A stretch of DNA of 64,000 nt from Myxococcales bacterium (GTDB lineage: Bacteria; Myxococcota_A; Polyangia; Polyangiales; Polyangiaceae), in the NCBI GenBank assembly GCA_016191785.1, contig JACPVJ010000184.1, forward strand, positions 292,652 through 356,651, written 5' to 3'. Of the stretch, positions 1-9,042 are shown one piece after another (position 1 is the stretch's first letter; each line of letters starts with the position of its first letter). Position numbers and translations under genes: made by a program. Under the pieces are notes generated by a model, which saw nothing but the letters and a program-made list of their open reading frames with translations, searched no databases and was not told the origin of the DNA.

Positions 1-432
1 CCGCTGACTCTGGCCATCACGGACGGCATGCTGGTCCGGGTTGGTGCCGAGCGATACATCGTCCCGACCGCGAACATCCGCATCACGCTCCGACCCGACG
101 CCTCGAGTCTCAAGACGGTCTCGGGGCGTGGCGAGTTGGTGGTGCTGCGCGGTGAGGCGATCCCCATGTTTCGCCTGGGCCGGGTGTTCGGCGTGCCCGG
201 CGCGGTCGACGACCCGACCCAGGGCTTGGTGGTGATCGTGGGCGAAGAGCACTCGTGCTCCGCGCTCCTGGTCGACGACCTCCTCGGCAAACAACAGGTC
301 GTGACCAAGTCGCTCGGCGGCTTCATCGGTAGGGTGCCCGGCGTGTCTGGCGGCGCGATTCTCGGAGACGGCCGCGTGGGGTTGATAGTCGACCCGGACG
401 CGTTGATCGCATTGGCGAGGCAGGCGGCCTGA
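1..432 (+). CDS. cheA: CheA histidine kinase, C-terminal end only
   Basis: The gene is cut by the left window edge. The frame is open from base 1, and the visible 143 residues form a CheW-like (P5) regulatory domain, with the typical entry PLTLAITDGMLV, a GERYIVP-like strand and a closing LIVDPDALI. In CheA this domain docks CheW and the receptor array. The kinase, dimerisation and Hpt domains must lie to the left. An ATG at 28 exists, but the homologous sequence continues upstream of it, so it is not the start. cheW follows 17 bases after the stop. The alternative, a stand-alone CheW-like protein, is less likely because the frame opens at the edge and a true cheW follows. Confidence 0.85.
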   Translation, partial: PLTLAITDGMLVRVGAERYIVPTANIRITLRPDASSLKTVSGRGELVVLRGEAIPMFRLGRVFGVPGAVDDPTQGLVVIVGEEHSCSALLVDDLLGKQQVVTKSLGGFIGRVPGVSGGAILGDGRVGLIVDPDALIALARQAA

Positions 433-449
433 GCGCCCGGAGGATGGCA

Positions 450-944
450 ATGAGCGACACCACGAGAGAGTCGAACGATCGGACGGGGCTGGGCGGCAAG
501 TACCTGACCTTCAGCCTCGGCGCAGAGGACTACGCGATCTCGATTCTGAAGGTTCAAGAGATCATCGGCATGATGGACGTGACCATGGTGCCGAGCGTGC
601 CCGCCTACGTGCGCGGCGTGATCAACCTGCGCGGGAAGATCGTTCCGGTCATCGACCTCCGGGCGCGCTTCGACATGGATCGGGCGGAGCTGACAGACGA
701 GACCTGCATCATCGTGGTCGACGGCCCCGTCGGAGAAATCGGCGTGGTGGTCGATCGCGTGTCGGAAGTGCTCGACATTCTGGGGCGCGACATCGACCCC
801 CCTCCCACCTTCGGCAGCTCGGTGACCACTGCTTACCTCTTGGGCATCGGGAAAGCCGGAGGGCGAGTTCAACTCGTGCTCGACATCGAGCGGGTGCTCG
901 GCGGCGATTCCGCGGATCTGACCGGACTGGGAGGCGTGCTGTGA
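450..944 (+). CDS. cheW: CheW chemotaxis adaptor
   Basis: A 164-residue CheW-family scaffold that links CheA to methyl-accepting receptors at the inner membrane. The body has the family pattern: YLTFSLGAEDYAISI at the first strand, VQEIIG, PSVPAYVRGVINLRGKIVPVIDLRARF in the middle, and VVDRVSEVLDI later. An ATG also lies at 444, but the GGAGG at 439-443 abuts it directly and sits 6 bases before the ATG at 450, so 450 is the better start. It lies between cheA and the receptor gene, consistent with one operon. Confidence 0.9.
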   Translation: MSDTTRESNDRTGLGGKYLTFSLGAEDYAISILKVQEIIGMMDVTMVPSVPAYVRGVINLRGKIVPVIDLRARFDMDRAELTDETCIIVVDGPVGEIGVVVDRVSEVLDILGRDIDPPPTFGSSVTTAYLLGIGKAGGRVQLVLDIERVLGGDSADLTGLGGVL

Positions 945-1074
945 CCTCCGGCCGCCCGCGCGCGGCGGGCCGGGTCTGCTCGGAGTGGCCGGAGCCCCGG
1001 CCCCTAGATTTCGCGCCGCGAGCCTTCGCCGAATTCCCACGGCGTGCGGCTTGGCAGCGCTCAGGAGACGAAAC

Positions 1075-3630
1075 ATGCGAGTGAAGTTCACGCTGACCAA
1101 GAAGTTGATTCTGCTGTTCTTGGGCTTCGGCCTCTTGCCGATGGTTGCGCTCGGGGCGATCTTCGCTCAGTCGACGGACGTCATCGTGGACCGCGCGGGC
1201 GACCGACTCGAGGGAGTGGCCTCTGGCGTCGTCGACAAGATCGACCGTTCGATGTTCGAACGCTACGGTGACGTCCAAGCGTTCGCGGCGAACCGGGCGA
1301 ACCTCGAAACCAAAGAGTGGTATCGCGCCAACGAGCAGTCGCAGGTGGTTCGGGCGATGAATCACTACGTCGCGCTCTACGGGGTCTACTACCTCACGAT
1401 CATGGTCGATCTCGAGGGCAAGGTGATCGCGGTAAATACCAAAGACGCCGCAGGGAAGAGCCTCGACACCGCGGCGTTCTGGGGTAAGTCGCACAAGGAG
1501 TCGCCCTGGTTCAAGGCGGTTGCCGCCGGGCAGTTCACCACGCGGCTGCCGCACTCCGCCCCGGGGAACGACGTAGCAACTGGCACGTTCGTGGAAGACG
1601 TCCACGTCGACCCCGACGTGAAGGCGGCATACCCGGGAGACGACGGTCTGACGTTGGGCTTCTCTGCTCCTGTCCGCGACGTGAACGGGAAGGTGATCGC
1701 GTACTGGTCCAACCGGGCCCGTTTCAGCATTGCCGAAGAAGTGGTCCGCTCCACCTATGCTGACATGAAGGTCCGCGGCTACCCGAATACCGAGATCAAT
1801 CTGATGAACGCCGCTGGCCTCTTCATCATCGATCACGACCCCGGGACCCACGGCAGCGACGCGATCCGGCGTGACTTCGACAAGACCCTGTTCAAGCTGA
1901 ACCTGAGCGACAAGGTCGAGAGCGCGAAGCTCGCGCTGGAAGGCAAAGCCGGTCACGGGATCGCAAAGCACGTGCGAAAGAACACCGACACCTTGAACGG
2001 GTATTCGTACTCGCGGGGGGCGCTCGGGTACCCAGGGACGGGCTGGTCGGTCATGGTGCGAATTCCCGCGGACGAAGCCACACGAGAGCTGGTTGCGATT
2101 CGCCGCGAGCTGGTGATTTCGGCCGGTGTCGCCGCGCTGTTGATCGTGTTGATCGGGCTGTGGGTCGCCCGGCGTGTGACGCGCCCCATCGTGGCAATGA
2201 CCAAAGCGGCGCAGAGCGTCGCGCTGGGCGACGTGGCGCAGAGCGTCGACCACCGGGGCACTGACGAGGTCGGCGACTTGGCGGAGTCACTGCGCGGGGT
2301 CATCGACTACGTCGGGTCGACTGCCGCCGCTGCCGACGCCGTGGCGCGCGGGGACCTGAGCACCGAGGTCACCCTTCGCTCCGACAAGGACGCGCTCGGC
2401 AAGAGCTTCCAGCGCGCGACCACAGCCCAGCGCAGGCTGGTGCAGGAGGCGAGCACGTTGATCGAATCGGCTCGATCGGGGCACCTGGAGCGACGCGGGG
2501 ACTCGACCGGGCTCGAAGGCGCGTACGGCGAGCTGGTCGACGGCATGAATCAAATGCTGGCTGCCACAGCGGCCCCGCTGGACGAAGCGGGTGCGGTGCT
2601 GCAGCAACTGGCGGCGAGAAACCTGACCGCGCGCGTCAGGGGCTCGTATCAAGGCGCCTATGCCGAGATCGCGACGGCGTTGAACCAAGCGGCAACCGAT
2701 CTCGAGGCGGCGCTCTCCCAGGTTGGCTCGGCGGCGGATCAAGTCACTACCGCCGCGGCAGAGATCACGTCCGGAAGCCAGAGCCTCGCCAGCTCGACGA
2801 CCGAGCAGGCGAGCTCGCTCGAAGAGGTGACCGCCAGCCTGCAAGAGATCACCAGCCGCGCACGGAGCGCCGCCGAGAGCGCCCGCGAGGCGCAGAGCCT
2901 GGTCGGCGAAGCGGGCGCCAGCGCCGAGCGCGGCGTGCAGGCCGTGACCCAGATGTCGGCTGCCATCGAACGCATCAAGGCCAGCGCCGACGAAACGGCG
3001 AAGATCGTGAAAACGATCGACGAAATCGCGTTCCAGACCAACCTCCTGGCGCTCAACGCCGCAGTCGAGGCCGCACGCGCCGGCGACGCGGGCCGGGGCT
3101 TTGCGGTCGTGGCCGAAGAAGTGCGAGCGCTGGCGATGCGCAGCGCAGAGGCCGCGAAGTCGACGGCCAAGTTGATCGGAGAGTCGGTCCACAACGCGGA
3201 CGAGGGCGTCGAGCTCAACGAGGTCGTGACCAAGAACTTCGACGAGATCGCCGGCCAGGTGCGGGTCGCTCGCGACGTCGTCGGGAGCATCGCCGACGGC
3301 GCCGAACAACAGGCCGCAGGCGTGGAGCAGATCAACCTGGCGGTGGACCAGATGTCGCAGGTGACCCAGCAAAATGCCGCGACCAGTGAAGAGTCTGCCA
3401 GCGCTGCCGAAGAGCTCGCCTCTCAGGCGCGCGGATTGAGCGACATGGTGCGTCGGTTCCAGATCTCGGAACGATTGGGCGCTTCCGGAACGACGCGGGC
3501 CACGCCGCCGCCACTTCAGCTCGCGTCGTACCGCAAGGCGAGTAAGAACGGTCAGAACGGTAAGAATGGTGGCAACGGCCGCTCGCTGATTCCGTTCGAC
3601 GACGACGCGGCGTTGCTCGCGGAGTTCTGA
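1075..3630 (+). CDS. Methyl-accepting chemotaxis receptor with periplasmic Cache-type sensor
   Basis: An 851-residue receptor. TM1 is at about residues 10-32, followed by a periplasmic sensing region of about 310 residues that looks like a double Cache domain, TM2 at about 344-364, HAMP and HAMP-like linkers, and a long coiled-coil signalling domain. The hairpin tip that binds CheA/CheW is at about 650-695 (EIAFQTNLLALNAAVEAARA, then FAVVAEEVRALA). The tail is Gly/Asn-rich and ends in an acidic DDDAALLAEF stretch. The frame is open back to 985, but AGGAG at 1063-1067 points to the ATG at 1075, which also gives a normal N-terminus before TM1. The ligand cannot be told. It is probably the cognate receptor of the surrounding che operon, modified by CheR, CheB and CheD. 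Confidence 0.92.
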   Translation: MRVKFTLTKKLILLFLGFGLLPMVALGAIFAQSTDVIVDRAGDRLEGVASGVVDKIDRSMFERYGDVQAFAANRANLETKEWYRANEQSQVVRAMNHYVALYGVYYLTIMVDLEGKVIAVNTKDAAGKSLDTAAFWGKSHKESPWFKAVAAGQFTTRLPHSAPGNDVATGTFVEDVHVDPDVKAAYPGDDGLTLGFSAPVRDVNGKVIAYWSNRARFSIAEEVVRSTYADMKVRGYPNTEINLMNAAGLFIIDHDPGTHGSDAIRRDFDKTLFKLNLSDKVESAKLALEGKAGHGIAKHVRKNTDTLNGYSYSRGALGYPGTGWSVMVRIPADEATRELVAIRRELVISAGVAALLIVLIGLWVARRVTRPIVAMTKAAQSVALGDVAQSVDHRGTDEVGDLAESLRGVIDYVGSTAAAADAVARGDLSTEVTLRSDKDALGKSFQRATTAQRRLVQEASTLIESARSGHLERRGDSTGLEGAYGELVDGMNQMLAATAAPLDEAGAVLQQLAARNLTARVRGSYQGAYAEIATALNQAATDLEAALSQVGSAADQVTTAAAEITSGSQSLASSTTEQASSLEEVTASLQEITSRARSAAESAREAQSLVGEAGASAERGVQAVTQMSAAIERIKASADETAKIVKTIDEIAFQTNLLALNAAVEAARAGDAGRGFAVVAEEVRALAMRSAEAAKSTAKLIGESVHNADEGVELNEVVTKNFDEIAGQVRVARDVVGSIADGAEQQAAGVEQINLAVDQMSQVTQQNAATSEESASAAEELASQARGLSDMVRRFQISERLGASGTTRATPPPLQLASYRKASKNGQNGKNGGNGRSLIPFDDDAALLAEF

Positions 3631-4460
3631 TGCAGCGTCTGCTCGCAGCGCCGGCCGGGGGGAGCAGCGCCCTCTCCCCGATGGCCTTCGAGGCCATCCG
3701 CGACCTCCTCTACTCGATCAGCGGCATCACCCTGGGGCCGGCCAAGCACGGTCTGGTTCAGGCGAGGCTCGGCAAGCGCCTGAGAGAGCTGGGCCTCGAC
3801 TCGTTCGAGGCCTACGTCGCTCGCCTGGGTAGCGACCCCGCCGAAGTGCCGCGCATGGTCGACGCGATGACGACCAACAAGACGTCGTTCTTTCGCGAAG
3901 CAGTGCACTTCGACTTCTTGCTCGAGCGCGCTCTTCCGGTCTGGCGTCGGCCCGACCACCGACCCCGCGTCTGGAGCGCCGGCTGTTCCACCGGCGAAGA
4001 GCCCTACTCGCTGGCGATGCTGCTCGTCGAGTCGCTCTCCGAGCCGCGTCTCCGCGACGCATCGATCTTGGCGACTGACATTTCCGAGCGCGTGCTCGCT
4101 CGAGCTCGCTCGGGCGAGTATTCCGGCGGGGCTCTTGGCGACATCGCGCCGCGGCGCCGCGAGCGCTTCTTCGAGCCCAGCGAGACCGGCGGTCGAGTCC
4201 GCCCCGAAGTTCGGTCCTTGGTGCGATTCGCGCGCCTCAACCTGCTCGAATCATGGCCGATGCGCGGGCCGTTCGACGCCATCTTCTGTCGAAACGTCAT
4301 GATCTACTTCGACGAGCCGACGCGCGCCCGGCTCGCGCAGCGCTTTCGCGCGCTCTTGGCTCCCGGCGGGCTCTTGCTGATCGGCCATTCCGAGACCCTG
4401 GGCGCGTCGCACGAGGGGTTCACCTGTCTCAGGCCGTCGGTCTACGCGAGGGACCGATGA
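3630..4460 (+). CDS. cheR: CheR protein-glutamate methyltransferase
   Basis: A 276-residue SAM-dependent methyltransferase that methylates receptor glutamates. It has an N-terminal helical domain, then the TTNKTSFFRE signature (residues 81-90), the SAM motif VWSAGCSTGEEPYSLA (about 114-129), an ILATDIS acidic loop, FDAIFCRNVMIYFD, and a C-terminal LLIGHSETL. The start codon shares one base with the receptor stop (TGATG), so translation is coupled. Length and motifs are those of a single-domain CheR without TPRs. Confidence 0.95.
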   Translation: MQRLLAAPAGGSSALSPMAFEAIRDLLYSISGITLGPAKHGLVQARLGKRLRELGLDSFEAYVARLGSDPAEVPRMVDAMTTNKTSFFREAVHFDFLLERALPVWRRPDHRPRVWSAGCSTGEEPYSLAMLLVESLSEPRLRDASILATDISERVLARARSGEYSGGALGDIAPRRRERFFEPSETGGRVRPEVRSLVRFARLNLLESWPMRGPFDAIFCRNVMIYFDEPTRARLAQRFRALLAPGGLLLIGHSETLGASHEGFTCLRPSVYARDR

Positions 4461-4984
4461 GCGCGAGCGCGGCTGTCGCCGGGCTGGGCGGCGTGGGCCT
4501 GCGACCGCTGGTGGTCGGCATCGGCGATCTGGCGGTAGGCACGGGCTCCGGGGCTTTGGTGACTTATGCCCTGGGCAGCTGTTTGGGGATCACGGTGTAC
4601 GACCCCGAGGCGCGGGTCGGAGCCCTCTTGCACGTGATGATGCCGGCCTCGAACATCTCGCCCGAAAAGGCCTCCACCAACCCGTGCTTGTTCGTGGACA
4701 CTGGCGTGCCCGTGATGTTTCGTCGGTCGTACGAGCTCGGCGCCCAGAAGCAGCGCATGATCGTCAAGGTCGCCGGCGGTGCCGCGCCAGCCAGCGCGGG
4801 GGGTGACCCCGACTATTTTCAGATCGGAAAGCGGAACCTGGTGCAGCTTCGAAAGCTGCTGTGGAAGAACGGTGTCTTGCTGAAGGGTGAAGACGTGGGG
4901 GGGACTACGTCGCGCACCTTGAGCTTGTCGCTGTCGACTGGCGAAGTGCTGGTCAAGTCCGGCGGAGTGGAACGTCCGCTCTGA
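4457..4984 (+). CDS. cheD: CheD receptor glutamine deamidase
   Basis: A 175-residue CheD. The catalytic triad is visible with the spacing known for the family: Thr36, Cys42 in the TYALGSCLG motif, and His59 in ALLHVMMP. CheD deamidates receptor glutamines and in other bacteria is regulated by binding CheC-type phosphatases; here a CheX lies two genes downstream. The ATG at 4457 overlaps the cheR stop (ATGA). The same frame is open further upstream inside cheR, but the overlap and family length support 4457. Confidence 0.93.
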   Translation: MSASAAVAGLGGVGLRPLVVGIGDLAVGTGSGALVTYALGSCLGITVYDPEARVGALLHVMMPASNISPEKASTNPCLFVDTGVPVMFRRSYELGAQKQRMIVKVAGGAAPASAGGDPDYFQIGKRNLVQLRKLLWKNGVLLKGEDVGGTTSRTLSLSLSTGEVLVKSGGVERPL

Positions 4985-5008
4985 AGCGGCCCTCAGGAGG
5001 TAGATGGG

Positions 5009-5398
5009 ATGGCACTGAACGTTCTGGTGGTCGATGACAGCGCAGTGATGCGAAAGATGATCGTGCGGGCGCTTCACTTGAGCGGCCTGCCCGTCGCGAA
5101 GGTCTTCGAAGCGGGAACGGGCAAGGCAGGGCTGGTGTCCGCCCTGGAGCAGCCGGTCGATCTGGCGCTGCTCGACATCAACATGCCGGAAATGAACGGC
5201 ATGGCGCTCTTGACCGAGCTGCGAAATCACCCCAAGACCGCGGCGCTGCCCATCGTGATGGTGTCCACCGAGGGCAGCGAGCAACGTATCGAGATGATTC
5301 GGAACAGCGGCGCGGGTTTCGTTCGCAAGCCTTTCACTCCCGAGGCGCTGGTGGCGGCCGTGGTCGGCGCGGTCGGAGGGTGCGACGATGACGAGTGA
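5009..5398 (+). CDS. cheY: CheY-like single-domain response regulator
   Basis: A 129-residue stand-alone receiver. The acidic pocket is Asp9-Asp10, the phosphoacceptor Asp56 (LLDINMPEMNG), the switch residue Ser86/Thr87 (VMVST) and Lys107 (RKPF). The start is set by AGGAGG at 4995-5000, eight bases before the ATG. It is likely the phosphorylation output of the upstream CheA, and the next gene (CheX) overlaps it by 11 bases, which fits CheX dephosphorylating it. Whether it acts on a motor, on pili or on another effector cannot be read from sequence. Confidence 0.9.
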   Translation: MALNVLVVDDSAVMRKMIVRALHLSGLPVAKVFEAGTGKAGLVSALEQPVDLALLDINMPEMNGMALLTELRNHPKTAALPIVMVSTEGSEQRIEMIRNSGAGFVRKPFTPEALVAAVVGAVGGCDDDE

Positions 5399-5846
5399 GT
5401 GGAGCGCGCCGCTTCAGCTTGCGCTGAAACGCACGCTGGAGGATCTGTGCTTCGTCGCGCCCGATCCGGATGCCGGTTCGACCGCCGAGCTCCCCCTCGA
5501 GGCGGCCGCGGTGGTGGCTTTCACGGGGCCACTGGTCGGTCGCCTGTTGGTGCGCGTGCGGGGTCAGGCCCTGGCGGCGATCACCATGGACATGCTGGGC
5601 ACCGAAGCCATTCCGGCGCCCGGGGAGCAAGAGGACTGCCTGGCAGAGATCGCGAACGTCGCCTGCGGCACGACCTTGCCCATGTTGGGGGACCCCCGAG
5701 CGGTCTTCGACGTAGCGCCGCCTGTCGTCAGGTGGCGCGGGGAACCGGAGCCGACGGGCCAGCGGGTGGCCGAGGCGAAGCTGAGCTTCGAATCGGGGGC
5801 TGCGGAGCTGGTGCTCTTCATCGAGGCCGCTGGGGGCGCGCCATGA
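5388..5846 (+). CDS. cheX: CheX/CheC-family phosphatase
   Basis: A 152-residue CheC/CheX-like domain. The family phosphatase signature D/S-x3-E-x2-N is present once, as Asp83, Glu87 and Asn90 (DCLAEIAN), followed by the usual small-residue stretch ACGTTLPML. One motif copy fits CheX rather than two-motif CheC. These enzymes hydrolyse CheY-phosphate. The gene starts inside the end of cheY (11-base overlap) and its stop overlaps the cheB start, so the three genes are tightly coupled. Confidence 0.82.
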   Translation: MTSEWSAPLQLALKRTLEDLCFVAPDPDAGSTAELPLEAAAVVAFTGPLVGRLLVRVRGQALAAITMDMLGTEAIPAPGEQEDCLAEIANVACGTTLPMLGDPRAVFDVAPPVVRWRGEPEPTGQRVAEAKLSFESGAAELVLFIEAAGGAP

Positions 5847-6919
5847 GGCGGGTGCTCGTCGTCGACGACTCGGCGGTCTATCGCAAGCTCATCACTCGCA
5901 TGCTGTCCGCCGATCCCGACAACGAGATCGTCGGCTATGCGGCTGACCCATACCAAGCTCGCGATCGAATCGCGGAGCTCCGCCCCGACGTCGTCACCCT
6001 CGACGTCGAGATGCCGAAAATGGACGGGCTGGCGTTTCTCGAGAAGCTGATGGCAAGCTTCCCGCTTCCCGTGGTGCTGCTGAGCACGCTGGGAATCAAG
6101 GGCGGTGAAGTGGCCGTGCGGGCCCTCGCGCTGGGCGCGGTGGAGGTGGTCGCGAAGCCGGGGCCCTCGGTGGCAACCGAGGAGACGGCGCGAGCACTGC
6201 TCGATGCAGTTCGCGTCGCCAGCTCGGCGCGGATCGATCGCGGCGCGTCGCGGGTGGCACCGATTCCGAGCGCGGCAGCGCGCCCGGGCCGTGCATCTGT
6301 GCTGCCTGGTGGACCTGCTGCCAACGGCCGCGTCGTCGTGATCGGAGCCTCGACGGGCGGCACCCGCGCGATTGAGCACGTCCTGAGGTCGCTACCGGCG
6401 AACTTGCCGCCGATCGTGGTCGTGATCCACATGCCGCCGGGCTTCACGGCGGCGTTCGCTGGACGTCTGAAGGACATCACCCCGTTCGACGTGCACGAAG
6501 CTGACGACCAAGAAGTACTGACCCCCGGCGCGGTCTTGGTGGCACCCGCGGGCCGCCACGCGCGCCTGGTTCGTGGGGGCGGTCGATTCGCGATCCGAGT
6601 CTACGACGGCCCAGCCGTCAAACACCACCGACCGAACATCGACGTCTTCTTCCACTCCGTCGCCGAGCAGGCCGGCGCCCGAGCAATGGGCGTGCTGCTC
6701 ACCGGCATGGGAGAGGACGGAGCCAGGGGGCTCCTGAACATGCGCTCGAACGGCGCCTTCACCGTCGCAGAGGCGGAGGAGAGCTGCGTCGTCTACGGCA
6801 TGCCGCGAGTGGCCGCTGAGCTGGGGGCGGTGGTCCGGGTTGCCCCGTTGTCCCTCATTCCGGGGGCGATCCTCGAAGGGCTGCGGTGCCGCGACGCCGC
6901 GGCCGCGAGCGTCGGCTGA
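5843..6919 (+). CDS. cheB: CheB receptor methylesterase/deamidase
   Basis: A 358-residue two-domain protein. The N-terminal receiver has Asp8-Asp9, phosphoacceptor Asp54 (LDVEMPKMDG) and Lys105. The C-terminal methylesterase has the Ser170 nucleophile (VIGASTGGT), His196 (VIHMPPGF) and Asp292 (LTGMGEDGARG). It removes receptor methyl groups when phosphorylated by CheA. The ATG at 5843 overlaps the cheX stop (ATGA). An open frame extends upstream to 5399 but only as the shadow of cheX. This is the last gene of the che operon; the next gene is convergent. Confidence 0.95.
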   Translation: MRRVLVVDDSAVYRKLITRMLSADPDNEIVGYAADPYQARDRIAELRPDVVTLDVEMPKMDGLAFLEKLMASFPLPVVLLSTLGIKGGEVAVRALALGAVEVVAKPGPSVATEETARALLDAVRVASSARIDRGASRVAPIPSAAARPGRASVLPGGPAANGRVVVIGASTGGTRAIEHVLRSLPANLPPIVVVIHMPPGFTAAFAGRLKDITPFDVHEADDQEVLTPGAVLVAPAGRHARLVRGGGRFAIRVYDGPAVKHHRPNIDVFFHSVAEQAGARAMGVLLTGMGEDGARGLLNMRSNGAFTVAEAEESCVVYGMPRVAAELGAVVRVAPLSLIPGAILEGLRCRDAAAASVG

Positions 6920-6935
6920 CGGCGACCGGCCGACG
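6910..6935. terminator. Inverted repeat between convergent cheB and HDOD genes
   Basis: CGTCGGC at 6910-6916 and its complement GCCGACG at 6929-6935 can pair as a 7-bp GC-rich stem around the cheB stop codon. It lies between two convergent genes and could end transcription from both sides. There is no T-tract, so it is a weak intrinsic-terminator candidate. Confidence 0.35.
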
Positions 6936-6949
6936 GCGACAGGCCCGGG

Positions 6950-7837
6950 TCAGGCCGCGACGAGCGAGCTCAGCGCGTGAACCCGCGGAAGCGCCTCCGC
7001 GACGCATGCTTCCACCACCGCGCGGGTCAACCCCAGGGCCGCTCGTTCGGATTCTTGGGCACTTCGCGTCAGACCGAAGACGTCGGCACCGAAGCCGAAC
7101 GCATGGGCGAGCGAGCTTGCCACGTGGACCAACCCGATCAGCTTCCGTACCTCCGCTGGCGCCCCGGAAGGGTCGTGGTGCCAGCGCGCGGTGAGCGGAT
7201 ACTCTTTGGGCAGTCCCCACCGGTTCAGGAGCACCTCGCCGACCTCGGTGTGGTCGATTCCCAGCGTCTCGCGCTCGGCGACCACCAACGTCAGGCCTCT
7301 CTCTTCGATGGCCGCCACGATGTCCGAGTGGTGCCGTTCGAGGAGCACGCCGATCGCCAGCTTGCCGACGTCGTGCAGCATACCCGCGGTGAAGGCCACC
7401 CCCTGGCACTCTGGCGCGACTCGACGCGCGAGCTCTTCGGTCAGCGCCGCGGTTCCCACGTTGTGGTGCCACGCCCCGCGCGCGTCCATGCGGTAGCCGG
7501 CCAGCTGCGGCGGTACGCGAGAAGCCAAAGACGCACACAACGCGAGATCCCGGATCCGGTCGTTCCCGAGCAACGCGGTCGCGTGGGCGATCGACGCCAC
7601 CTCGCGTCGGAGGCCGAATTGAGCCGAGTTCGCCAGTTCCAGGGTGCGAGCGGTGAGCGCCGCGTCGAGCCTGAGGATGGCTTCCACCGCTGGCGGCGAG
7701 GCACGGTCGGTGTTGAGCAGCTCCAGGAGCTTTGACAGCGCCGCAGGCAGGGGCGGCAAGGCATCGACTTGGGCGCACAAGAGCGCCAGGTCCCCGTCAG
7801 GGAGGGCGGCAGTTGCGAATGCCCGAGCCTTGGCCAT
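6950..7837 (-). CDS. HDOD-domain signalling protein
   Basis: A 295-residue stand-alone HDOD protein. The domain runs from about residue 25 (LPPLPAALSKLLELL) through the TLELANSAQFGL and AIAHATALLGNDRI-type signatures to AGMLHDVGKLAI and WHHD. HDOD is related to HD hydrolases and is a regulatory module in bacteria that often adjusts kinase or second-messenger pathways; its substrate, if any, is unknown. An HD pair is kept in LLHD-type form (MLHDVGK). It is transcribed toward cheB and divergently from the FIST gene. Two receiver-HDOD proteins lie nearby, so HDOD signalling is a theme of this locus. Confidence 0.85.
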   Translation of the reverse strand: MAKARAFATAALPDGDLALLCAQVDALPPLPAALSKLLELLNTDRASPPAVEAILRLDAALTARTLELANSAQFGLRREVASIAHATALLGNDRIRDLALCASLASRVPPQLAGYRMDARGAWHHNVGTAALTEELARRVAPECQGVAFTAGMLHDVGKLAIGVLLERHHSDIVAAIEERGLTLVVAERETLGIDHTEVGEVLLNRWGLPKEYPLTARWHHDPSGAPAEVRKLIGLVHVASSLAHAFGFGADVFGLTRSAQESERAALGLTRAVVEACVAEALPRVHALSSLVAA

Positions 7838-7929
7838 CGGAGATGAGTCGAAGAACGGTCGCGCGCGCGTTCGCTTGAGGGCGCGCGCGGCTGACTCAAG
7901 CGCCTAGCCACTGGGTCGTTCAACGGACC

Positions 7930-9042
7930 ATGAACCTCGCCGTTACCCGCGCGCACACCTCGGACCCGGACGCCGCCCGAGCCGTCGCCGAGCTCGCGCG
8001 CGTGCTGGGAGCGCCCAGCTCCGGCGTGCTCTTCTTCGCCTCCCCCAGCTACGACTCTGCCGCCCTGGCCGCCGGCCTCGAGGGTGTGTTCGCGTGCCCG
8101 GTGGTCGGCTGCACCTCGTCGGGCCAGCTCGGGCCGACCGGGTTTCAGCGCGGCGGGATCACCGCCGTCGGGCTCTCGCACCCCGAGCTGACCCTCACGC
8201 CGCACCTGGTGAGCCCGCTCTCGGCATCGAGCGAGCAAGCCTCCGAGATCGCTCGGGCGGTCCAGCTGCGCCGTGCCGGGTCGGTGCGACGACCGTTCGG
8301 GCTGCTCCTGGTCGATGGGCTCTCGCTGATGGAAGAGCGACTGGTGGCGTCCCTCTACCAGGCGCTGGGCGACATGCCCATCATCGGCGGCTCGGCCGGA
8401 GACGACCTCGCGTTCGAGCGCACCGCTGTGTACCACGACGGGAAGTTCCTCTCGGACGCGGCGGTCTTCACCGTGTTCGAGACCTCGCTGCCGTTCGCGA
8501 CCTTCAAGTTGCAGCACTTCGCGACCAGCGAGCGCAAGGTGGTGGTCACCGCGGCCAATGCCCACGAGCGACGCGTGCTCGAGCTCAACGGTGAGCCCGC
8601 CGCCGACGTGTACGCCGAGGTGTTGGGTCTGCGGCGCGAGGAGCTCGGCGCTGGCGTGTTCTCCCGCCATCCGCTGGTCCTCCAGGTGGCGGGGGACGAC
8701 TACGTGCGCTCGATCCAGAAGATGCACCCGGACGGCTCGTTCAGCCTGTTCTGCGCCATCGACGAGGGCGTGGTGCTCTCGGTGGGTGACAGCCTGGACG
8801 CGCTCGACGTCCTGCGCGGGGCATTCGACCGCGTGTCGAACGCGGTCCCCGAGCCCGCGCTGGTGCTGGGGTGCGACTGCATCTTGAGGCGCCTCGAGTT
8901 CGAGGAGAAGGGCATGGATCAACGGATCGGAGAGTTCCTGGCCGAGCGCTCGGTGCTCGGGTTCTCGACCTATGGCGAGCAGTACAACGGGCTGCACGTG
9001 AACCAGACCTTCACCGGCGTGGCGATCGGAGGCGGGGGCTGA
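7930..9042 (+). CDS. FIST-domain small-ligand sensor
   Basis: A 370-residue cytosolic protein with FIST N- and C-terminal domains: N-terminal SSGVLFFASPSYD and CPVVGCTSSGQL, then PIIGGSAGDDLAFERTAVYHDG and a C-terminal VLGCDCILRRLEF and VLGFSTYGEQYNGLHVNQTF. FIST domains are thought to bind small molecules such as amino acids and to feed signal-transduction proteins. No membrane segment is seen. Its stop codon shares a base with the start of the downstream histidine kinase (TGATG at 9040-9044), so it is almost certainly the input partner of that kinase. Confidence 0.88.
   Translation: MNLAVTRAHTSDPDAARAVAELARVLGAPSSGVLFFASPSYDSAALAAGLEGVFACPVVGCTSSGQLGPTGFQRGGITAVGLSHPELTLTPHLVSPLSASSEQASEIARAVQLRRAGSVRRPFGLLLVDGLSLMEERLVASLYQALGDMPIIGGSAGDDLAFERTAVYHDGKFLSDAAVFTVFETSLPFATFKLQHFATSERKVVVTAANAHERRVLELNGEPAADVYAEVLGLRREELGAGVFSRHPLVLQVAGDDYVRSIQKMHPDGSFSLFCAIDEGVVLSVGDSLDALDVLRGAFDRVSNAVPEPALVLGCDCILRRLEFEEKGMDQRIGEFLAERSVLGFSTYGEQYNGLHVNQTFTGVAIGGGG

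Noticed and set aside
709..2253. 514-residue minus-strand frame
   Set aside because: Shadow of cheW and the receptor gene, with no recognisable domain.
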